Source: Actinomyces sp. oral taxon 171 str. F0337 | GTDB taxonomy: Bacteria > Actinomycetota > Actinomycetes > Actinomycetales > Actinomycetaceae | Direction of reading: 5' to 3' | DNA length: 64,000 nt | NCBI RefSeq assembly: GCF_005696555.1 | Contig: NZ_CP040005.1 | Coordinates: forward strand, 1,736,001-1,800,000 | Shown: positions 1 to 9,804 of the stretch, piece by piece | Layout: each line of letters begins with the position of its first letter | Position numbering within the stretch: position 1 is the first letter of the stretch | Translations under genes and position numbers: made by a program | The notes under the pieces: model-generated | The model's database searches: none | The model's input: the letters and a program-made list of their open reading frames with translations, nothing else | Told to the model about the DNA's origin: nothing

Positions 1-172
1 GGTATGCCATGGCGGCATCCTCCCATGACCGAAGCGACGAGGTCATGTCCGGCCCGTCTCGTGATCAGGTGTTCGCACACCACCGACGACACCCGTCGAA
101 GACCGGATGGGCTCCAAACACAGACGAAAACGAAAAGCCCCCAGCCCGATCAGCTGAGGACTTCCCTGGCGG

Positions 173-244
<72 letters not shown>

Positions 245-264
245 ATGCGTTTGACGCGCAGTGA

Positions 265-294
265 ACTTTAGCAACATCCCGCGGCGACGTCGAA
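265..294 (-). promoter_or_regulatory. probable tRNA-Asn promoter
   Basis: On the minus strand TTCGAC and TAAAGT are separated by 18 bp, and the -10 element ends 20 bases before the tRNA 5' end. Spacing and position fit a sigma-70-type stable-RNA promoter. The -35 differs from TTGACA at two positions. This is a prediction by eye. Confidence 0.45.
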
Positions 295-334
295 TCCGGC
301 GAATCGGAGGAAACGCTGCTATTCCAACAACATC

Positions 335-901
335 CTACCGTGTGGGAAGGCCCACACCCTCGCGGACGCGGTCTTCCAGCTCCTGAAGCGCCTGGCAATC
401 CTCCACCTCATCGACCTGTGAGATCAGTGGCCGGGTGACGGAGTAGAGCTCACCGTCACTGCCTCGACGCACACTCGCTGTGGCCGTGGCGCCGCTGGGA
501 AGCGTTGTCACGGCGCTGTGGACGATGGCGGCCTCCACCCGCTGGCGCAGGGCCTTGGCGAAGGGGGCCGCATCAGCGGAGGCGTAGGCGTCGCCGTTAC
601 GGACTCCTGCCGGGACCTTCAGAACGAGGTCCTCGCGATCCTGCTGCGACCACCTCAGGATGAAGACGCGCTCCTGCCCGTCCCAGGTACCCTGCTCCAC
701 CTCGTCCCAGGAATGGGTCTTGGGCCTGCTGCACCCGTTGAAGACCACGAGGGATCCGGTCGTGGCCACCGCCCACGCCGAGCCATCCGCATTGAGGGGG
801 ACGGCTCCCAGGGCGGGCTCGCGCAGCTGCTCACGCATCTCCAGCGGAAGTGCGGCGGTGGAGCGGGTGGATGAACCTTGACGACGTCGCAGGATCGACA
901 T
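335..901 (-). CDS. conserved actinobacterial protein of unknown function downstream of dnaG
   Basis: An open frame of 188 codons starting at an ATG 49 bp after the dnaG stop. I see no signal peptide, membrane segment or catalytic motif. The protein is mostly polar, with a short beta-rich stretch around residues 45-60 (AWAVATTGSLVVFNG) followed by WDEVEQGTWDG, which recalls small actinobacterial proteins often found next to dnaG. It is probably the last gene of the dgt-dnaG transcription unit. No function is proposed. Confidence 0.75.
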   Translation of the reverse strand: MSILRRRQGSSTRSTAALPLEMREQLREPALGAVPLNADGSAWAVATTGSLVVFNGCSRPKTHSWDEVEQGTWDGQERVFILRWSQQDREDLVLKVPAGVRNGDAYASADAAPFAKALRQRVEAAIVHSAVTTLPSGATATASVRRGSDGELYSVTRPLISQVDEVEDCQALQELEDRVREGVGLPTR

Positions 902-950
902 GACCGTCAGGCTACCCGCACCTGCTCACCTGGTGTGCCACCGGCCTGCC

Positions 951-2966
951 TCAGGCTCCCTGCCTGATCTGCATGCGGCGCTGCTCAAGGGCAGCGATCT
1001 GGGAGAACAGCTCGCGGTAGCCCTCCTCCTGCGGCGACATCCGCCGGTGGCGTGAGCGCATCTCAACGAGCCGCCGGTTGATACCCATGACGGCGAGGGA
1101 GCCGAGCACGCCCTTGGCGTAGCGTTCCAGCCCGGAGGCGTCCACCTCGGTGCCGCGTCCCCGGATCGTGGGAAGTGGCAGGGGCGCCACGGCGAGCTCG
1201 GTGATGGCGGCCTCGACCAGGTCGATGGCGCCGTCGCGCACCTGCTGGAGCCAACGCAGCGTGGCCCGGCGCTGCGCCTCCTGCTCCCCCGTGCCTGCGG
1301 ACACCGCCTGCTGGACCAGCCCCAACACCTCCGCAGTACCTCCGGCGGCGGCGACGGCCTCGTAAACGGCCCGGTGGGTGAGCTGGCCGAAGGAGTCGGC
1401 TCCCATCTCGTCAGCACCGGCGTGGTGGGCTGCCACCGGGAACTGGATGATGACGGCCAGGGCCTCACGCTCGAGCTGCTCGACGGGGTCGGTCACCGGC
1501 GGCAGCCCCCGCACGGGGGCCGCAGCATCGGGGCCGGCGGTCTCGTCGGTGGGCCACTGACCGCCCCGTGCAGCGCTGGGCTGTGCCCCTCGCCTCCCTG
1601 CGGCCTGGACTGCGGCGTGGACCTCAGCATCGGGTAGTCCCAGCCATCCGGCGAGCCGTCGGGTGTACTCGCGCTTGAGCGCCCGGTCTCGGATGCCGGC
1701 CACCACCGGTGCCGCCGAGCGCAGGCCCCGGACCCGCCCTTCGGAGGTGTCCAGGTCCAGGTGGGACAGGGAGGTGCGAATGACGAACTCGAACAGCGGC
1801 ACCCGTCGGGACAGCAGGCGCGGGATGCCCGTGTCCCCCTCCTTCATGCGCAGGTCGCAGGGGTCCAGGCCGCCGGGGTCGACGGCCACGAAGGTCTGGG
1901 TGGCGAAGCGCTGGTCCTCGGCATAGGCGCGCAACGCGGCCTTCTGGCCGGCTGCGTCCCCGTCGAAGGTGAAGATGACCTCGCCGCCTCGAGCCTCGCG
2001 TCCCTGGCCGGTGACGACTCCCGCTGCGGGGTCGTCCACGTCTCCTAGGAGACGGCGTACCACCCGCACGTGGTCCGCGCCGAAGGCGGTCCCGCACGTG
2101 GCCACGGCCGTGGTCACCCCGGACAGGTGAGCAGCCATGACGTCGGTGTAGCCCTCGACGACGACGATCCGGTGCGAGCGGGCGACTTCCCGCTTGGCCA
2201 GGTCCAGCCCGTAGAGGACCTGGCTCTTATGGAAGACAGGGGTTTCGGGCGTGTTGAGGTACTTGGGACCCTGGTCCTCCTCCGAGAGCTTGCGCGCCCC
2301 GAAGCCGACAGTGGCTCCGGTGACGTCTCGAATGGGCCAGATGAGGCGGCCGCGAAACCGGTCATAGACGCGTCGCCCGTCCTGCCCGCCCCGGCTGCAC
2401 AGGCCGGAGTCAACCAGCTCGGCCTCGGTGTAGCCGGCACTGCGCAGATACCGGGTGAGATGGTCCCATCCGGCCGGCGCGTAGCCGACGCCGAAGTGCG
2501 CGGCGGCGTGGCGGTCGAAGCCCCGGGCCGTGAGGAAGTCCCGCCCCGGCTGGGCCTCCGGGGTGGCGAGCTGCTCGCGGAACCAGGCCTCGGCCAGACG
2601 GTTGGCGTCCATGAGGCGCTGACGAGTGCCCGGCTCCACCCCACGCCGCACCGCGCCGCCCTCCTCGTAGCGCAGCTGGACCCCGGTACGGTCGGCGAGG
2701 TACTCGACTGCCTCGGCGAAACCGAGGTGATTGATCTTCTCGATGAAGGTGATGACGTCACCGCCCTCACCGCAGCCGAAGCAGTGCCAGTAGCCGAGCT
2801 GAGGGCGGACGTGGAAGGAAGGGGTGCGTTCGTCGTGGAAGGGGCACAGACCCTTGAGCGAACCGACACCGGCGCTCTTGAGAGTCACGTGCTCACCGAC
2901 GACGTCCTCGAGCCTGGCGCGCTCGCGCACCGCCTCGATGTCCTCACGCCTGATCAGTCCCGCCAC
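951..2966 (-). CDS. dnaG: DNA primase
   Basis: Synthesises the RNA primers for replication. The N-terminal zinc-binding domain shows CPFHDE and CFGCGEGGD (about residues 42-70); the TOPRIM core follows, with VVVEGYTDV and FDGDAAGQ; a variable helicase-binding C-terminal region ends at about residue 671. I chose the GTG at 2966 because it gives an N-terminus [16 protein letters not shown], which matches actinobacterial DnaG; another GTG at 3014 would add 16 residues. Neither has a strong ribosome binding site. It lies downstream of dgt, a common actinobacterial pairing that joins primer synthesis to dNTP control. Confidence 0.95.
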   Translation of the reverse strand: MAGLIRREDIEAVRERARLEDVVGEHVTLKSAGVGSLKGLCPFHDERTPSFHVRPQLGYWHCFGCGEGGDVITFIEKINHLGFAEAVEYLADRTGVQLRYEEGGAVRRGVEPGTRQRLMDANRLAEAWFREQLATPEAQPGRDFLTARGFDRHAAAHFGVGYAPAGWDHLTRYLRSAGYTEAELVDSGLCSRGGQDGRRVYDRFRGRLIWPIRDVTGATVGFGARKLSEEDQGPKYLNTPETPVFHKSQVLYGLDLAKREVARSHRIVVVEGYTDVMAAHLSGVTTAVATCGTAFGADHVRVVRRLLGDVDDPAAGVVTGQGREARGGEVIFTFDGDAAGQKAALRAYAEDQRFATQTFVAVDPGGLDPCDLRMKEGDTGIPRLLSRRVPLFEFVIRTSLSHLDLDTSEGRVRGLRSAAPVVAGIRDRALKREYTRRLAGWLGLPDAEVHAAVQAAGRRGAQPSAARGGQWPTDETAGPDAAAPVRGLPPVTDPVEQLEREALAVIIQFPVAAHHAGADEMGADSFGQLTHRAVYEAVAAAGGTAEVLGLVQQAVSAGTGEQEAQRRATLRWLQQVRDGAIDLVEAAITELAVAPLPLPTIRGRGTEVDASGLERYAKGVLGSLAVMGINRRLVEMRSRHRRMSPQEEGYRELFSQIAALEQRRMQIRQGA

Positions 2967-3024
2967 AGGGCCATCGTAGGCGAGGGCTCCGACATCCGGC
3001 GCCAGGGTTTTCACTGAGCGCCGG

Positions 3025-4344
3025 TTAGACCTCGGAGAACATGCCGCACAGCCGGGCGTGCCAGGCCCGCGCAGAGGTATCCGTCAGGGAGGCGATCTGG
3101 TCGACGACCACCCGCAGGCGCTCATCATCGCTCTCGGCCCGGTTCCAGACATCGAGCAGAACCGGGTCGATCCCCTTCCCACCGCCGGTCATGAGGGCAT
3201 CGGCGAGATCGAAGATGAGGGTGCGTTGGCGCATGTAGACCGGCTCATGCTCCCGGGGCTCCATGACGTAGCGCACGGCGATGCCCTTGAGGAGGAGGAT
3301 CTCCGCAGCCGTCTCCTCGGGGATGACGAGCTCGGCCTCATAGCGGGGCAGGGGGCCATTGCCGTAGGTCTGGCGGGTGGCGGCGGCGACCGCTGAGACG
3401 AAGCGGCCGATGATCTCGCTGGTGAGGTTCTTCAGGCGTGCGGCGTCGGCCACTGAACCGTTGTAGGAGCGGATCCAGTAGGGCTGGTCGGACAACCTCT
3501 CGAAAGCCGCTCCGAGGGCGTCGGCGCTCAGGTCGGTGCCGTACCAGGCCCGCGTGGCCTCGAGAAGCTCTTCGACCTCGTTCGGGTCGGTCAGGCAGGC
3601 CGGGTCCACGCGTCCCAGGGCGATCGCGTCCTCGACATCGTGGACGGAGTAGCCGACGTCGTCGGACAGGTCCATGATCTGCGCCTCGATGCAGCGCCTG
3701 CCCTCCGGAGCCCCCTGACGCATCCAGGCGAAGATCTCGACGTCGCTATCGTAGGCGGAGTACTTGCGCGCGCTACGTCCACTCGGGCCACCCGGTCCCT
3801 TCCCCTTGAGCCAGGGGTACTTCGCGACAGCGTCGAGGCTGGCCCGCGTGAGATTGACACCGACCGGCCGCCCAGCCTCATCAAGGGTCTTGGGCTCCAG
3901 CCGGGTGAGGATCCGGAAGGTCTGGGCATTGCCCTCGAAGCCTCCGATCTGGCGGGCCACGACGTCGAGCGCCTTCTCACCGTTGTGTCCGTAAGGAGGA
4001 TGGCCCAGGTCATGGGACAGGCAGGCGGTATCGACGACATCAGGGTCACATCCCAGCGCCTGCCCCAGAGCGCGCCCCACCTGCGCCACTTCCAGGGAGT
4101 GGGTGAGCCGGGTACGCACGAAGTCATCGGCCGCCGGCCCCAGCACCTGGGTCTTGGCCCCCAGACGTCGCAGCGCCGAGGAGTGGAGGACCCTGGCCCG
4201 GTCACGCTCAAAAGGGGTGCGTTGGGGATTCTTCGCCTGCTCGTGAACAAAGCGCTCCACGTCCTCCACCCGGTACCCGGACAGACCAAGGGCATCGTGT
4301 CCGTCGATACGCACAGGCTCGGATCCAGAATGCTGCGCTGACAT
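3025..4344 (-). CDS. dgt: deoxyguanosinetriphosphate triphosphohydrolase-like protein (HD domain)
   Basis: A 439-residue HD-superfamily dNTPase expected to cleave dNTPs to the nucleoside and triphosphate. The N-terminal third carries RDRARVLHSSALRRLGAKTQV, then RLTHSLEVAQVGRALG and CLSHDLGHPPYGHNGE, which supply the H...HD metal ligands; DLSDDVGYSVHDVEDA is the later conserved block. The ATG at 4344 was chosen because the family begins there; the frame is open upstream for another 44 codons, but that stretch is low-complexity and overlaps the upstream region of the divergent gene. The stop lies 58 bp before the chosen dnaG start, supporting an operon. Confidence 0.93.
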   Translation of the reverse strand: MSAQHSGSEPVRIDGHDALGLSGYRVEDVERFVHEQAKNPQRTPFERDRARVLHSSALRRLGAKTQVLGPAADDFVRTRLTHSLEVAQVGRALGQALGCDPDVVDTACLSHDLGHPPYGHNGEKALDVVARQIGGFEGNAQTFRILTRLEPKTLDEAGRPVGVNLTRASLDAVAKYPWLKGKGPGGPSGRSARKYSAYDSDVEIFAWMRQGAPEGRRCIEAQIMDLSDDVGYSVHDVEDAIALGRVDPACLTDPNEVEELLEATRAWYGTDLSADALGAAFERLSDQPYWIRSYNGSVADAARLKNLTSEIIGRFVSAVAAATRQTYGNGPLPRYEAELVIPEETAAEILLLKGIAVRYVMEPREHEPVYMRQRTLIFDLADALMTGGGKGIDPVLLDVWNRAESDDERLRVVVDQIASLTDTSARAWHARLCGMFSEV

Positions 4345-4542
4345 AGTCACAAGGTAGCGCAGAAGCGGGTTACCATGGACGTCACCATTCCGACACCTCC
4401 GACACCTCCGACACCGTCCCAGGGGAGCGCCGGTACCCGATCCTTCCACCATGCGGTCGCCACGCACCCTCCTCACATCGATGAATCACCTCTTGGGCGT
4501 GAAGCCCCTGGGCGCGCGCCCGGCGGAAGGGAGACACCTGCC

Positions 4543-5769
4543 GTGACCACCACCACTACCCTCGTTCACCGGCCCTACGACGGTCCGGAAGAGTGGTGGC
4601 GCCACGCGCTGGTCTACGAGATCCCCTCGCCGACCCTGGGAGCCGCCGAGCTGGACCGCACCGCCCCCATCATTGAGCACGCCCTCTACCTGGGCATGGA
4701 TGCGGTGCTCATCCGTCCGAGCCTGCTCGACGTCGACACCGAGATGGACTCGATCCGTCGGTTCATCGACAAGGCAGGCGAGCAAGGGCTGCGCACCATC
4801 GTGCGCATCTCCGGCGCACTCGGTCCGATCACGGGCCCCTACGCCAAGCAGACCACCGGCTTCGTCACCGGTCTCGAAGGATCCGCCGACGACCTGCTGC
4901 GCCGTTCGGAGGCCTACCTGCGGGCCGGTGCGGCCGGGATCGACCTGGGTACCATCGTGCCCCCTCAGATCACCAGCGGGATCCGTTTGGATCGGCTCAG
5001 CGCCTACTGCGCCATGCTGCACGGCCAGCTGGCCGAGTACGTCGATGAGGGCATCATCGGCGCCGACGTGACCGCCGACTACCCGGAGTCGCTCCGCCAT
5101 CACCTCCAGGACGACTGGGTGCACCACCTGCGCGACGACTGTCTGACGCTGACACGGTGGAACGCCGAGTCGCTCACGTCCCACCTGACCCGGTCGCTCG
5201 ATGAGCACGACCGCTTCGGCGCTCCCCCCACCTGGCGCTTCCTGCCTCCCCACATTCTCTCCGAGCACCTGGATCCGGGTGACGGACAGCGCTGGTACTC
5301 CGTTGACCACGACGAACGGCTGCGTCGGGGGCTGGCGCTGCAGGCCATGATGCTGGCCCTCCCCGGCTCGCTCTACCTGCGTCAGGGCGACGAGATCGCC
5401 CTGTCCGACTCCGACAAGCCAACCGCTCCCCTGGAGCTGGCCGACATGGTGGCTGAGCACACGCAGGTGCAGTCCTCCCAGTTCGGCTCTCCGGCCGCGA
5501 CCGTGCGGCACGCGGCGCATGTGCGTCTCGAGTACAACCTGGCCTGCGCGCCCCTGGCCTTCGTCACCGGCCTGGAGTGGTGCCCGCCCCAGACCCTCGC
5601 CTTCCTGGTGCGGGGAGTCCTGGTCGTGGTCAACACCTCCGACTCCCCTGTCACTCTGCCGGCTGAGGCCAAGGTTCTTCTGTCCTCTCAGCCCCCGCGT
5701 CAGGAGAAGGGGCGCCCACTCGTGCCTCCGACAACGACGACGTGGCTGGAGGCCACGACTGTTGCCTAA
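4543..5769 (+). CDS. GH13-like alpha-amylase-family protein, probably catalytically inactive
   Basis: A protein of 408 residues starting at GTG 4543, nine bases after a good ribosome binding site (GGAAGGGAG). It resembles glycoside hydrolase family 13: EEWWRHALVYEIP (residues 16-28) matches the usual start of the barrel, AGIDLG (131-136) matches region II with its Asp, and LPGSLYLRQGDEIAL matches the late PGxxxxxxGxE block. The catalytic Glu of region III appears replaced (IIGADV, 171-176), and the NHD of region IV reads PHI (236-238). It is short for GH13. A LacI-type regulator follows, which suits a carbohydrate locus. It may be a sugar-binding or regulatory relative rather than a hydrolase. 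Confidence 0.75.
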   Translation: MTTTTTLVHRPYDGPEEWWRHALVYEIPSPTLGAAELDRTAPIIEHALYLGMDAVLIRPSLLDVDTEMDSIRRFIDKAGEQGLRTIVRISGALGPITGPYAKQTTGFVTGLEGSADDLLRRSEAYLRAGAAGIDLGTIVPPQITSGIRLDRLSAYCAMLHGQLAEYVDEGIIGADVTADYPESLRHHLQDDWVHHLRDDCLTLTRWNAESLTSHLTRSLDEHDRFGAPPTWRFLPPHILSEHLDPGDGQRWYSVDHDERLRRGLALQAMMLALPGSLYLRQGDEIALSDSDKPTAPLELADMVAEHTQVQSSQFGSPAATVRHAAHVRLEYNLACAPLAFVTGLEWCPPQTLAFLVRGVLVVVNTSDSPVTLPAEAKVLLSSQPPRQEKGRPLVPPTTTTWLEATTVA

Positions 5770-5958
5770 CCACCCTGTCCTCTGAGGAGGATGGAGCGGT
5801 GGCGGGTCTGCCCCACATCCCCATCCAGCACGGTCGCCCCGAAGGGACGGCTCACGAGTGTAGCCGGGTGCCACGCGTCGAAGCATGTTCAAGACGTCGG
5901 TTCATGATTGACGAGAACAACGTCTGATCTGCGATGATTGCGGCCTGGGGCTGGACGA

Positions 5959-5976
5959 CGAACCACGGTCGGTTCG
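5959..5976. promoter_or_regulatory. candidate operator of the LacI-type regulator
   Basis: An 18-bp inverted repeat, CGAACC-N6-GGTTCG, lies 46 bp upstream of the regulator start. LacI-family proteins bind such even-spaced palindromes and often control themselves. The assignment rests on position and symmetry only. Confidence 0.4.
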
Positions 5977-6022
5977 CGTGAACTGGCCCCTGGACCTTCA
6001 CCGATCCTCATAGGATTCACTC

Positions 6023-7036
6023 ATGCCACAGAGACTCACTCTCACCGACATCGCCGACCAGGCAGGTGTCTCCACCGCCACCGTCTCGCGTGTGCTCAAT
6101 GGAAAGTCCAACGTGGCGGACTCGACCCGTCGGCAGGTGCTCGCGGCACTCGACATCCTGGGCTATGAGCGGCCCGAGTCGGTGCACCAGACCTCCCGCG
6201 GTCTCATGGGGCTGATCGTGCCCGAGCTGAGCAATCCGATCTTCCCCCTGTTCGCCCAGCAGATCGAGCAGCTCCTGGCGCCCTCCGGGCACACTCCCCT
6301 GCTGTGCACCCAGACCCCCGGTGGTATCAGCGAGGACGAGTACATCGAGATGCTCGTGGACCGCGGTGTCGCCGGCATCATCTTCGTCTCCGGACGTCAC
6401 GCGGACACCACCGGTGACGTCACCCGCTACCAGCGCCTGCGTGAGCGCGGCGTGCCGCTGGTGACGGTCAACGGCAACGCACCGACCATCAAGGCCCCGG
6501 GCTTCGCCACCGATGATCGCCGGGCGACCCGGGTGGCAGTGGATCACCTCATCGCCTTAGGTCACCAGCGCATCGGTCTGGCCATGGGGCCGATGCGCAT
6601 GGTGCCGGCTCAGCGCAAGCGCTCCGGCTACGAGGACGCCATGAACGAGGGACTGCCCGAGGAGCCACTGCGGATCGTGGAGACGCTCTACACCTACGAG
6701 GGCGGTGTCAGCGCGGCACTTCATCTGCTGGAGCAGGGCTGCACCGGCATCGTGTGCTCATCGGACGTCATGGCGCTGGGCGTGGTCCACGGGGTGCGTC
6801 AGACGGGCAGGTCAGTGCCTCACGACGTCTCCGTCATCGGCTACGACGACTCACCGCTCATCCCCATGACAGACCCGCCGCTGACCACGGTGCGCCAGCC
6901 CGTGGACGCCATCTGCCGGGCGGCCGTCTCCACGCTACTCGCACAGCTCAACGGGGAGCGGCCGGCCGACACCGAGATGCTCTTCGCCCCCGACCTCATC
7001 GTGCGCGACTCGACCGCCGCAGCACCCATCGACTGA
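6023..7036 (+). CDS. LacI-family transcriptional regulator
   Basis: A 337-residue regulator. The N-terminal helix-turn-helix is textbook: LTLTDIADQAGVSTATVSRVLNGKSNV (in order, residues 5-31), with the hinge around residue 55. The rest is a periplasmic-binding-protein-like sugar domain including the dimer motif DVSVIGYDDSPL near residue 275 and LTTVRQP near 295. It follows the GH13-like gene by 253 bp and carries its own candidate operator. The ligand is unknown, most likely a sugar; the target probably includes its own promoter. The reading of the family is secure and the ligand is not. Confidence 0.93.
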   Translation: MPQRLTLTDIADQAGVSTATVSRVLNGKSNVADSTRRQVLAALDILGYERPESVHQTSRGLMGLIVPELSNPIFPLFAQQIEQLLAPSGHTPLLCTQTPGGISEDEYIEMLVDRGVAGIIFVSGRHADTTGDVTRYQRLRERGVPLVTVNGNAPTIKAPGFATDDRRATRVAVDHLIALGHQRIGLAMGPMRMVPAQRKRSGYEDAMNEGLPEEPLRIVETLYTYEGGVSAALHLLEQGCTGIVCSSDVMALGVVHGVRQTGRSVPHDVSVIGYDDSPLIPMTDPPLTTVRQPVDAICRAAVSTLLAQLNGERPADTEMLFAPDLIVRDSTAAAPID

Positions 7037-7080
7037 GGCGCAAGGCAGCACGCAGCGACGTCCTGACGTGAACCGTCCGG

Positions 7081-8334
7081 TCAGCGCGACCACGTACGGG
7101 CCAGTCGGGAGCCGATGTCTGTCAGCTGTGACTCCAGCTCGTGAGTTCCGGCGGCGTCCCAGGGGTCTGCGGCACGGGGCTCCCGCAGCCCGTAGGCGTT
7201 GGTGACGCCGGCAGCGGCCAGCTCACCGCGAGTCACGGCGCAGCGCCCGCACACCATGACGCACGGCAGCGCCTGAGAGGCGGCCTGCTGTCCGACGACG
7301 CCCACGACGCCGTCGACCAGAACGTCGTAGAGCTCTCCCCAGGCCGCGACCACCAGGTCCTGACCGCGTACAGCATCGCCCAGACCGACGAGCTCCGCCA
7401 TGACACGTGCCCCTGGTCGCGCCCACGCTCCCAGGGCCCGCAGCACCAGTGCGCTGCCCCCGCCCGCCCCGGTTCCCCAGGTCGACACTCTCAGACGAGC
7501 AGTCCCTGTGGAGTCCGCCGCGTGCGCGAAGGCGGAGGGCGGCCCGACGTCGTCGAGTGAGGAGACGACAGGCAGGGACCTGCGTGCGCCAGCGGCACCG
7601 GGACCGAGGTCCTCGGCCGCACTGACGCCTTCCATCGCCCGGGCACAGGCGCGACGGTCCAGCTCCTGGGCCCGCTCAGGGCTGATGGAGGTGACGCTCG
7701 CAAGAGCCGCCCCAGCACCGTTCATGCCTCCCAGGGCGATGTCGTCGGCCAGGACGAGTCCGAGGCTGCGGTGCGCCAACAGGTCCTTGGCCGCTCGCAG
7801 GCCCCCGAGCGCATCCATCGCTCCGAGGCCCCCATCGTGAACGGCGGAGCGCGCCATCCCGACCAGGAGCGTGTCAGAGGGGCCGGTATGGCTCAGGGCG
7901 GTGCCGATGACTCCTCCTAGGCCGTAGGTGCTGCCCTCAAGGGCCTCCTGAGCCGTTTCTTCGGGATCAGCCGGAAGTGCCAGGAGACGGGCGGCGTCCA
8001 GGAACCAGGTGCGTGCCTCAGTGCGGTGCCGGTTTCCGGATCGTGACGAGCTGGGAGTCAGACGCACCAGGTCGACCTCTCTGACCTGTCCGAGCGGTCC
8101 CTGTCCTTGAATGGCCTCCCGGGAGGCGACCCGCTCAGGGGCGATCACCTGGGCCGAGCCCGGTCCGCCGTCCGCCATGGGGAGCAGGGTCAAGGCGTCA
8201 TGGGGACGCGTCGCCCGCCAACCGCGCGCCAGGCAGGAGGCGACGCGGCTCGGGGCAAGGCCGTGCCCCGAGCCCGCCAGAGGCACTCCATTGGGCTCGG
8301 GCCACATTCCACCGGGGGCGAGAAGAACCTTCAC
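7081..8334 (-). CDS. glycerate kinase family protein (divergent)
   Basis: A 417-residue protein related to glycerate kinase (GlxK/GarK family), which phosphorylates glycerate with ATP. It begins KVLLAPGG and carries LLPMADGGPGSAQV (the family has LPMADGGEGT), then GLGGVIGTALSHTG, and RLRVSTWGTGAGGGSALVLRALGA toward the C-terminus. The DSFKG motif that normally follows LAP is missing and replaced by a Gly/Pro-rich insert (residues 7-20). The start GTG at 8334 has GGAG nine bases upstream. It lies 40 bp after the M20 peptidase gene on the same strand, so the two may be cotranscribed. Substrate may differ from glycerate. Confidence 0.75.
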   Translation of the reverse strand: MKVLLAPGGMWPEPNGVPLAGSGHGLAPSRVASCLARGWRATRPHDALTLLPMADGGPGSAQVIAPERVASREAIQGQGPLGQVREVDLVRLTPSSSRSGNRHRTEARTWFLDAARLLALPADPEETAQEALEGSTYGLGGVIGTALSHTGPSDTLLVGMARSAVHDGGLGAMDALGGLRAAKDLLAHRSLGLVLADDIALGGMNGAGAALASVTSISPERAQELDRRACARAMEGVSAAEDLGPGAAGARRSLPVVSSLDDVGPPSAFAHAADSTGTARLRVSTWGTGAGGGSALVLRALGAWARPGARVMAELVGLGDAVRGQDLVVAAWGELYDVLVDGVVGVVGQQAASQALPCVMVCGRCAVTRGELAAAGVTNAYGLREPRAADPWDAAGTHELESQLTDIGSRLARTWSR

Positions 8335-8374
8335 GTGCTCATGCTCCGGTGGCGATCCCGGTGAGCGCTGGCCG

Positions 8375-9763
8375 TCATGAGCCGATGGCTTCGCCGAGCC
8401 GGGCCAGGAGGAGCGCCTCTGCGACCACGATGCGCTCGAGCTCGCCCAGGTGCATGGACTCGTTCTCACTGTGGGCCCGGGTGTCGGGGTCCTCGATCCC
8501 GGTGACGAGCACCTGGGCATCGGGGAAGGCGTCCTTGAGGGTGGCGATGAAGGGGATGGAGCCGCCCTGTCCAATGTTGACGGCCTCGGTGTCCCAGGCG
8601 GTTGACAGGGCCCAGTGGGCGGCCTCGGAGGCGGGGGTGACCTCGGATCCGTCGAAGGCGGGTCCGGCTTCACGGCCGGTGACGGTCACACGGCCACCGA
8701 AGGGAACGTGCTTCTCCAGGTGGGAGACCAGGGCCTCCTGGGCCGCGGCCGGGTCCTGCCCGGGAGCGATGCGCAACGAGAGTCGTGCCGTGCACGAGGG
8801 GGTCAGCACGTTGCCGGCCAGGTCCAGGGGCGTGACGTCCATGCCGATGAGCGTCAGCGAGGGCTTGGTCCACAGCCGGGCGGTGAGGTCCCCGGTGCCT
8901 GACAGCTCGACACCGTCAAGGACTCCCGCGTCGGCACGGAAGTCGGCCTCCGAGTAGTCGGGGAAGTCGGCATCGGCCTGGGACCGGCTGACCAGCCCGG
9001 CCACGGCGACGTCGCCGGCGTCGTCGTGGCAGGAGGCGATCAGACGGCACATGGCGGTGGCGGCGTCCAGCACGGGGCCACCGTACTGACCGGAGTGAAG
9101 CGCGTGGTCGAGCATGTCGAGGCGGACGTCGACCTGGACGACGCCGCGCAGCAGGGTGGTCAGTGACGGGATGCCGACCTTCCAGTTGGAGGAGTCGGCC
9201 ACGACGATGACGTCGGAGGCGAGCCGGGCGCGGTGAGTGGTCAGGAAGCTCTCGAAGGAGGGGCTGCCGACCTCCTCCTCACCCTCGATGAAGACCGTCA
9301 CGGAGCAGGGCAGCTCGCCGTCGGCCAGGGACGCCAGGATGCGCAGGGCGTGGGCGTGGGTGATGACGCCGGCCTTGTCGTCAGCCGTCCCGCGGCCGAA
9401 CAGCCGTTCACCGCGCCGCTCGGCGGTGAAGGGGTCGGCCTGGTCCCAGCCGGTCGGGTCACCGACGGGCTGGACGTCGTGGTGGGAGTAGAGCAGGACG
9501 TGCGGGCTGCCCTGGGGGCCGGCCTTGTGGGCGAGGACGGCGGGCCTGCCGGGGGTGCCGTCGGGAGCGGGCACCGAGAGGATCTCGGCGTCCAGGCCGC
9601 TGTCACGCAGGAGCGCGGCCACGGCCTCGGCGGAGCGCTGGACCTGGGACTGATCGTGGCTGGAGGCGGAGACCGAGGGGATCGCGACCAGATCCGTCAG
9701 GTCGGAGACGATGGTGGGCATGGAGGTGTGCACGGCGGTGCGCACGGCATCAACGGTGATCAT
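8375..9763 (-). CDS. M20 family dipeptidase
   Basis: A 462-residue cytoplasmic zinc dipeptidase of the M20 family (ArgE/DapE/CPG2 fold). Metal ligands and base are visible: SHHDVQ (His), GRGTADDKAG (Asp), EGEEEVGS (catalytic and ligand Glu), VVADSSNW (Asp) and ARAHSENE (terminal His). Length and order are normal for the dipeptidase branch that carries a lid domain in the middle (about residues 205-345). No signal peptide is present. The start ATG at 9763 is divergent from the DUF3043 gene, leaving only 41 bp for both promoters. The dipeptide specificity cannot be read from sequence. Confidence 0.93.
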   Translation of the reverse strand: MITVDAVRTAVHTSMPTIVSDLTDLVAIPSVSASSHDQSQVQRSAEAVAALLRDSGLDAEILSVPAPDGTPGRPAVLAHKAGPQGSPHVLLYSHHDVQPVGDPTGWDQADPFTAERRGERLFGRGTADDKAGVITHAHALRILASLADGELPCSVTVFIEGEEEVGSPSFESFLTTHRARLASDVIVVADSSNWKVGIPSLTTLLRGVVQVDVRLDMLDHALHSGQYGGPVLDAATAMCRLIASCHDDAGDVAVAGLVSRSQADADFPDYSEADFRADAGVLDGVELSGTGDLTARLWTKPSLTLIGMDVTPLDLAGNVLTPSCTARLSLRIAPGQDPAAAQEALVSHLEKHVPFGGRVTVTGREAGPAFDGSEVTPASEAAHWALSTAWDTEAVNIGQGGSIPFIATLKDAFPDAQVLVTGIEDPDTRAHSENESMHLGELERIVVAEALLLARLGEAIGS

Positions 9764-9804
9764 GGTTTGCAGGGTATCGCGCCGCTGCCGCTAGTCTGTG
9801 CACC

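Noticed and set aside
4344..4476. Longer N-terminus for dgt
   Set aside because: The extra 44 residues are low-complexity and overlap the upstream region of the divergent gene; the family start is at 4344.
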